The position numbers and the translations under genes were made by a program. DNA of 64,000 nucleotides from Eimeria necatrix (taxonomy: Eukaryota; Apicomplexa; Conoidasida; Eucoccidiorida; Eimeriidae), in assembly GCF_000499385.1 (NCBI RefSeq), contig NW_013651762.1, positions 1 to 64,000 on the forward strand, in the 5' to 3' direction. Below the pieces are notes generated by a model that searched no databases, was not told the DNA's origin, and was given only the letters and a program-made list of their open reading frames with translations. Each line of letters begins with the position of its first letter. The first letter of the stretch is position 1. This document shows positions 58,464 through 64,000 of the stretch, one piece after another.

Positions 58464-58960
58464 GAAGGCCTAGGGATATCCTTGGTACCGATAAGCAGCT
58501 GCGATCTCCTTAGGACTAACAGGAGACTGCGCTGCCGACAGGGAGGGTCCAAATCCAAATTAGGTCTTTTGCATATGACGCCGAAGACCAAATGAGAAAA
58601 TGCAATAAAATCTAAACAACACTTGGTCAATAATCAGCCGGCCAAGACGAGGGCCCCATGGAAGCTTGCAAGGACCCCCCGGGGTGACGTTCGGGGGCCC
58701 TTCTCCGCCTGTGCAGCGCCAAAATCTCAGGGCAGGAGCAGCACTGAATTCAAAGTGCTTTCATCTCTAAAACAGTGAATCTCTCAACAATTTTGACGGA
58801 ATCTGATATATAAGAGAACACGCTGACGGTCGGGGCCATCTCATGCCCTGCCATAAGCTTGCTTCCATCATCCTTATGCTGCTGCGTACTGCTGCTGCGT
58901 AGTACCCTCATGGACACGCCTGTTATGAGCGTAGCACCCGATGAGGCTGTGTGAACCACT
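58464..58960. promoter_or_regulatory. Intergenic space between divergent amidase and Sac3 genes
   Basis: About 500 bp expected to contain both promoters. It includes a short GGGGCCCC-type patch (about 58652-58703). No specific promoter element was recognised. Confidence 0.4.
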
Positions 58961-61900
58961 GTGACGTTGCAGATGGAGGGCGTGCCCTTCAGCCGAAGCC
59001 CTCCGGCGCCTACAGACGGCGTCTTCCGCTCTGCTGGAGCTCAGTCGTTGGAGTCGACTGGAGCATCATTGTTTCGAGCCTCTTCTACAAGCAGTGCAGC
59101 AGGAGTGTTCTCACTTGGAAGCACCGCTGGGTCTCCCGCCCCGGGCGTCCTCTCAAGCAGAATCAATACACTCCGTGGGTCGGCCTCTGCCGCTTGCGGG
59201 GAACCTTCCCCCTTTACGGGTCCCGCAGCTGCAGAAACCGGCCATCAGGCAGCTGACTCTACTTGCAGCAGCGTTTTCAACGCAAGCAAGCCCGGGAACG
59301 GGGACAATGGAGGCCCGTTTGGCGAGGCCGGAGGTTTAGGTTCGCAGTGCCTCTTTGCTGCTGGCAGCAGCAGCAAGTCAGCTGGGGCCCACTCAGAAAG
59401 TGCTTCATCGGGCATCTCTACCAGAAGATCTCTGGGGGATTCTAAGACCGAGGTGGCCATTTCTGGCACGTCAGGCACAAGCAGTCAAGTTTTCGCCCCC
59501 CCGCCAACTGGGCTTTTCTCGAATACTATCTACGGAAGTAACCAAGACACTGGGGCTACTGCAACTACTGGCGCACCACAATCAGCAGGGCGCCCAACTG
59601 CTTCAGTCCTCAAGGCTACTGCACCTGGACTGGCTCTGCGAAGTGTTGCCTCTGGGGGCAACTTGTTTGCAGATAATGCGAATCTGAGGAGGGAAGGAGA
59701 ACTCTCTGGAGTTTGCCCTACTCTATTAGGTGTTAATTTTACTGCAGGAGGCCCCTCAGGTAGTAAACTAACGAACGGGGATATGCTTAGGGACATTCCT
59801 GCGAATTCCACATCTGGGATGTCGCCCTTTACGGACACTTCTGGAGCCCTCATCCCAGGGGCCTCACTACAGAGAGGGTCAGCAAAAGGAGCTGTTCCTT
59901 GTGGGAAAGGTCTGTTTGCCACTGCTCTGGCCAGTGAATCGTCGGGCGCCGCCCTGGTAAAAGCCCGGAGCTCGGACGATAAAAGCGGCAGTACCGGTTT
60001 GTTTGAAGGTGCTGCTTATTCGGGGGGAGAGCGGGGCACTTTATTTGGCAGCAGTGTTTCCGGCCGCAACGGTGCTTCTGAGGGTCTTATTGAGGCCTCT
60101 GTTGGTACTGGTTTGTTCTCACGCTTACCTGGGGGATTTGATCAAAATCGAGCCAGTGGAAGCGTCTTAGCGGGAGCCTCAGGTGAAACTGTCACCTTCA
60201 CATCAAGGAGGAGCAGTTTGTTTGGGGTCCCCGCCGAGGGCACGTTCACAGCTGCAACTAATAACAGTGACAGGGACGTGGAGGGAGTCGTTGTTACTGA
60301 CGGTAAGGGACCTTCACGATCACAGGAAGGCTCTTTCGGGCCTTTCCGCAGCAGGGGCGCCTCTTTGGGATTTGAAACTAGTACTGAAGCAGAAACAAGG
60401 CCAGCCGGTAGTAGCACTGGAAGCAGGAGCAACATCTTTGGCCTTACTGACGGGCATTCCCAGCTTGCTAACCGCAGCGGAGTTGCGCCCACAGCGTCAA
60501 GCGGCCCACAAGGGTCTCATTTCACTGGAAGCGCTAACTCCTTTTCTAGTATGGAAGCGTCGCCAGAAGACCCAAGCAGCAGCACTAAGGGCAACACAAA
60601 CAAGAGTAGTGTAATTGCTGTGCACGGGCGAGGCAGGCTTTGTGTGCCCGAAGGCCGTGCGGTGCCGCCTCCCTTGCCAGCTCCTTCGGGTCCCGAAGGG
60701 AATCCTATGCTTCAAGCTGATCTTGACGAGGGAGCGTTGATCCTAAGGGTACAGGTGGTGCAGCAGCTGCAGCAGGTGCTGCAGGAGGGGATCTCGTCTA
60801 CGCTGTCTCCAGCTGCAGCAGCAGGTAATGACCCTTCTTCGGGAGGGCCGTTTGTAGGCCACTTGTGTGGCTGCTGCAGCACAGAAGAAATGCTTGACAA
60901 ACAACAAGTTTCCACGGCATCGGATTTTGAGCGGCTAGATGCAACGGTCCCAGGCGATCCAGAGGCGCGCATCGTAAGTTGTTTCACCCACAACGAGCCA
61001 TCTGCCCAACATTAGAAATTCCTTGCTGCTAAAATACTTAGCTGTCTTCTGGCTGTGTGTATTGGTTTTTGTTTGCATGCTAGTGCCTGTCGGCAGGTCG
61101 CCATGTACTGCGTGAGCTCCAGCAGTCTGGCATGTGCCGATGCGGTTTAATGGCTTTCTTTACATGAATTCGCTAATGATGCTGGTGCAGGTGAACGTAC
61201 ATCTGGCCTTTTCATCATTTCGGCGAAGTGACGCTGGGAAGCCCTTTAAGCAGTCTGACACCCGACCGGCAGTTTGGTGTCGGCGCGCCGTCCATGCATT
61301 GCTTACATATTTTGCTGACGCAGATCTGACGAATGGACCTCAGCAGCAGCAGCAGCAGCGGCAGGTCCTGCCTCGGAAGGAATATCTGTACTGTCGACCC
61401 CGGCCGTACACTTATATAGATGTGTACAACTTCCTGCGGGACCGCCTGCGAGCGTGCTGGCAGGAGCTGACAGTGCAGCACGTGTCTCCCCACCGGGCAT
61501 CCATTGAGACTTTGGAGATATCTTTTCGCTTTTTGGTCCTGTCTGAAGAGCTCTTGGCTGGAACTCCTGGTTTTGACGCTGTCTCCAACCACGGTCTCAT
61601 GCAGACCTGTCTAGACAAGCTCATGCAGGGATACGAGGCAACTCGCGCCTTTCGCAGCAAACGCGACGCTACTGCTGCGGCGGCGGTGGCAGCCGCCACT
61701 GCTACTGAAAATGAAGGAACAGTGGCGAAAGACATTAAGGCGTTGATGGATCTGCTTGTCTACTCCAGTCCGTACGAGGGGGAGTTTTGGGGCTTCAGGC
61801 TACTGATGCTGTTATCACAGGAGGCGAGTGATACGGCTCTGGTGTCTCTGTTGCAGCGACTGCCGCAGCAGCTGCAGCAGGACCCGTCAGTGCGTTTCGC

Positions 61901-64000
61901 TCTTGAGGCGTACAGGGCATTTAGGGCCCTGGATCTTCGCCGCTACGTGAGGCTAATGCGAGAGGGGCCCTACCTGCTGTGTGTAATGCTCCATAAGTTT
62001 TTGCCGTATGCACGCGCACGATTCCTTGCTGTTCTCGTTCTCAGTAGACTGACTGGGGGCTCAAGAAACCCAATCAGCCCGCAGCGGCTTTCGCTGCTGC
62101 TGGGTTTCGATGGGGAAGACGGTAAGGATGGTATTTTGGAGCGTTGGTTACCGTTGCTGCTGCTGTTTATTCTAGTCTCCAAAATTGTACCTGTGCGGCA
62201 TTTTAACAGGGCTCTGCAGGTTGCTGCCGTTGGAGCTGCTGCCGCCTATTCTGACTGTGTTGGAAAGTCCCTTGTGGAGGCTCCGGACTCTTTTGCTTTT
62301 GCTGCTGGAACTGTGCAGGTGAGATGTTTCCGGCCTTCTTGGCTGCTTACGGAATCCGTACTGCAGTATCCCCCCGGGGAAACCGAGTATGCCTATTGGA
62401 GGAGACGGACAAAAGTCTTCTCCAGGATCTTTCTTCCTACAAGAAAGCTAAAGGTCCAAGGGCTCCCTCTGCATACCTCATGAGCCCGGCTTACCTGTCC
62501 AGGCAGCAGCTGCTTGACCCAGACTACCCAGCAGCTGCATTCCCTGCCGGACGACAGCAGCACGAGCAGCAACAGTTGCAGAGGCTGTCAGCAGCGGAAC
62601 TGAGTAAGGCATTCTATTTCAAGCAGCTTCACACGCCAGTGCAGCAGCAAGCACAACGGCATCAGCAAGAGCAGCAGCAATGCCAGTTTACGAGGTTAAG
62701 GAGACTGCAGCAGCTTAAGCTCAGGCAGCAGGAGCACAACCAAAGGAAGATAACGTCGGAAAAAGAAGAGCAGCAGCCCCTACTGCGGCGGCAGCGGCCT
62801 TTGGACGGGAAGCTGCATACGAATAGCTCAACAATTACAGCGACTGAAGGGCTTTCGTTCCAGATACCAGCCGTGCAAAAGGCACATGGATTGTTGAAAC
62901 CACGTGAACAGTTCCAGCAACAGCTGCCGCAGGTTCCTCAAGGGCAGCAGCCCTCACAAGCGCAGCTACAAGAGCCACCTGAAGCGCACCAGCGGGCTCA
63001 GCAGGAGCAACAGGAACAGTCAGTTTTATCGTCTGCGTGGCCTTCGTGTCAGGCTAAGCGGAGTGCACCGAATTTTCAAGCGGCTGTAGTGGTATCTGAG
63101 AAAGGGCCCTTGGGTCGTCATGGGTGTCACGTAGCAGCTGCTGCACCTAGGGACCAATTTTCTTCAGGAGGTGTGACTGCAGTCGCAACAGTGCAGCCAG
63201 ATGAGCCCACAGCACATGCAACATCCTCAGAAAACACAAAGGTGGCAATTACAGAGCCCTCAGGAAAGCCCAACATCCAAGTGATCGTAGGTCTTCCTGA
63301 AGCTAGTGAGGCAACGGTGCGGGAGCCCGTGGCGGCTCCAGCAGCTGATGTTGAAGCTCAACAATTTGTCATTGCTGCACTGCAACGGTCTAAGGAGAAA
63401 ATTGAGCTAGACAGTGAGCAGGATGATGGTTGCCCTCCTCACGTCGAAGCGTCACCGGTTTGTAGCCCTAGGGCAGCGGCGCCGGCAGCAGTGAAGTTGG
63501 CGACCTCGCCGGAATGGCCTGCACAGAGCCCTGAGGTAGCGCCAGATGCGAACAGAGGTACCGCAGCAACAAAGCCTGAAACGGGCCCAGAGGGGATTGT
63601 GGGTTTGAGACGATGGAGACGCCGGCGCAGAAGCAGTGGCGAGAACGGCTCGCAGTTTTATGCATCAATCCAACTAACTAGTGTATCTGCACTCCAGGGT
63701 GCTACTGCAACCACTGAGAGTGTAGGGAGAAAAAGTTGCTTGTGCCTTGCAGAGGCTGCTGCGGCTGCTCCAGCAGGAGGCTGTAGAGCCGACTTGCCGT
63801 TGCTGCTGCTAGAGATGCCCAGCAATAGGGCGCCATCCGCATCAGCCGTACCTGGCCTGCTACAGAGCACCGCAGTGCAAGAGCAGCAGCGACAGCCACA
63901 ACACCGACGGCTACAGCAGGACGAACAACATGAACAACAGCGGCAGCTGCAGCAACTACAGCAGGTGCAGCAATTGCAGCAACAGCAACGCGAGAAAGAG
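58961..64000 (+). CDS. Sac3/GANP-type mRNA export protein (TREX-2), partial
   Basis: The first exon (58961-60973, strong GTAAGT donor) encodes a serine/glycine-rich region with scattered phenylalanine-glycine repeats (SLFG, TLFG, NIFG, GLFS, GPFG), as in FG nucleoporins. The second block (about 61191-62321) is a Sac3/GANP domain: FRRSDAGKPFKQSDTRPAVWCRRAVHALLTYF, then YIDVYNFLRDRLRACWQELTVQHVSP, ASIETLEISFRFLVLSEELL and FWGFRLLMLLS. FG N-terminus plus Sac3 domain is the architecture of animal GANP, which links mRNA export to nuclear pores. From about 62403 a third frame is open to the window end and encodes a glutamine-rich C-terminal region, probably joined from the donor after 62321. A tiny exon may lie at about 61098-61112. 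The gene continues beyond the window. The start could be M at 58961 or 58973. Confidence 0.8.
62403..64000 (+). CDS. Q-rich C-terminal exon of the Sac3-like gene, running off the window
   Basis: An uninterrupted frame of about 1.6 kb, in the frame of ATG 62480, with no stop before base 64000. It begins near ETDKSLLQDLSSYKKAKG and continues through Q/H/R-rich, then A/P/S-rich, then Q-rich text (QQLQQVQQLQ near the end). A plausible join is the GTGAGA donor at 62322 to an AG near 62402, both phase 0. No domain is recognised in this part. It could alternatively be a separate gene, but no independent promoter or start is evident. Confidence 0.6.

Noticed and set aside
59245..60715. Shadow ORFs over the FG-repeat exon
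   Set aside because: They are readings of other frames of the serine/glycine-rich exon. Only the 58961 frame shows phased FG motifs and a consensus donor at its end.

Overview
The window looks like nuclear DNA of an apicomplexan coccidian, most likely Eimeria or a close relative. The signs are CAG triplet runs in coding and non-coding DNA, an interstitial block of telomere-type TTTAGGG repeats, intron-rich genes with GT-AG splicing, low gene density, a P4-ATPase/guanylate cyclase fusion gene (an alveolate architecture), and an amidase-family protein with a leader suited to apicoplast import. I see no bacterial, viral or mobile-element genes and no tRNA or rRNA.

Layout. 1-4508: repeat-rich DNA with a TA tract, a 20-bp GGGGCCCC minisatellite, a 32-bp tandem repeat, telomere-like repeats and one poly-Q/poly-A ORF. 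4509-7635 (+): three-exon SLC13/DASS anion transporter. 8632-9519 (-): small acidic secreted protein. 11755-13737 (-): six-exon CDPK-like kinase domain without EF-hands. 15448-18415 (-): nine-exon RNase H2 catalytic subunit with a C-terminal PIP-box-like motif. 19143-21246 (+): class IV PLP enzyme resembling aminodeoxychorismate lyase. 23026-29611 (+): protein with a helical head and a coiled-coil tail, possibly a p115/Uso1-type vesicle tether. 30202-31038 (-): unrecognised proline-rich protein. About 32.1-54.4 kb (+): the P4-ATPase/guanylate cyclase giant gene, with both cyclase domains. 55801-58463 (-): four-exon GatA-type amidase homologue that has lost the visible catalytic residues. 58961 to the window end (+): Sac3/GANP-type mRNA export factor with an FG-repeat N-terminus and a Q-rich C-terminus, running off the window.

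These are independent eukaryotic genes, not an operon. The shared themes are signalling (cGMP synthesis and a calcium-type kinase), genome maintenance (RNase H2), folate/PLP metabolism, organelle biology (GatA-like) and mRNA export (Sac3). Exon joins for the transporter, kinase, RNase H2A, PLP enzyme and amidase were worked out by hand. They keep frame across every junction and restore family motifs. For the giant cyclase, the coiled-coil gene and the 3' part of Sac3 only some junctions were resolved.

The most unusual observations are the catalytically degenerate GatA-like protein, the PIP-box on the RNase H2 catalytic subunit, and the complementary loss of catalytic residues between the two cyclase domains.
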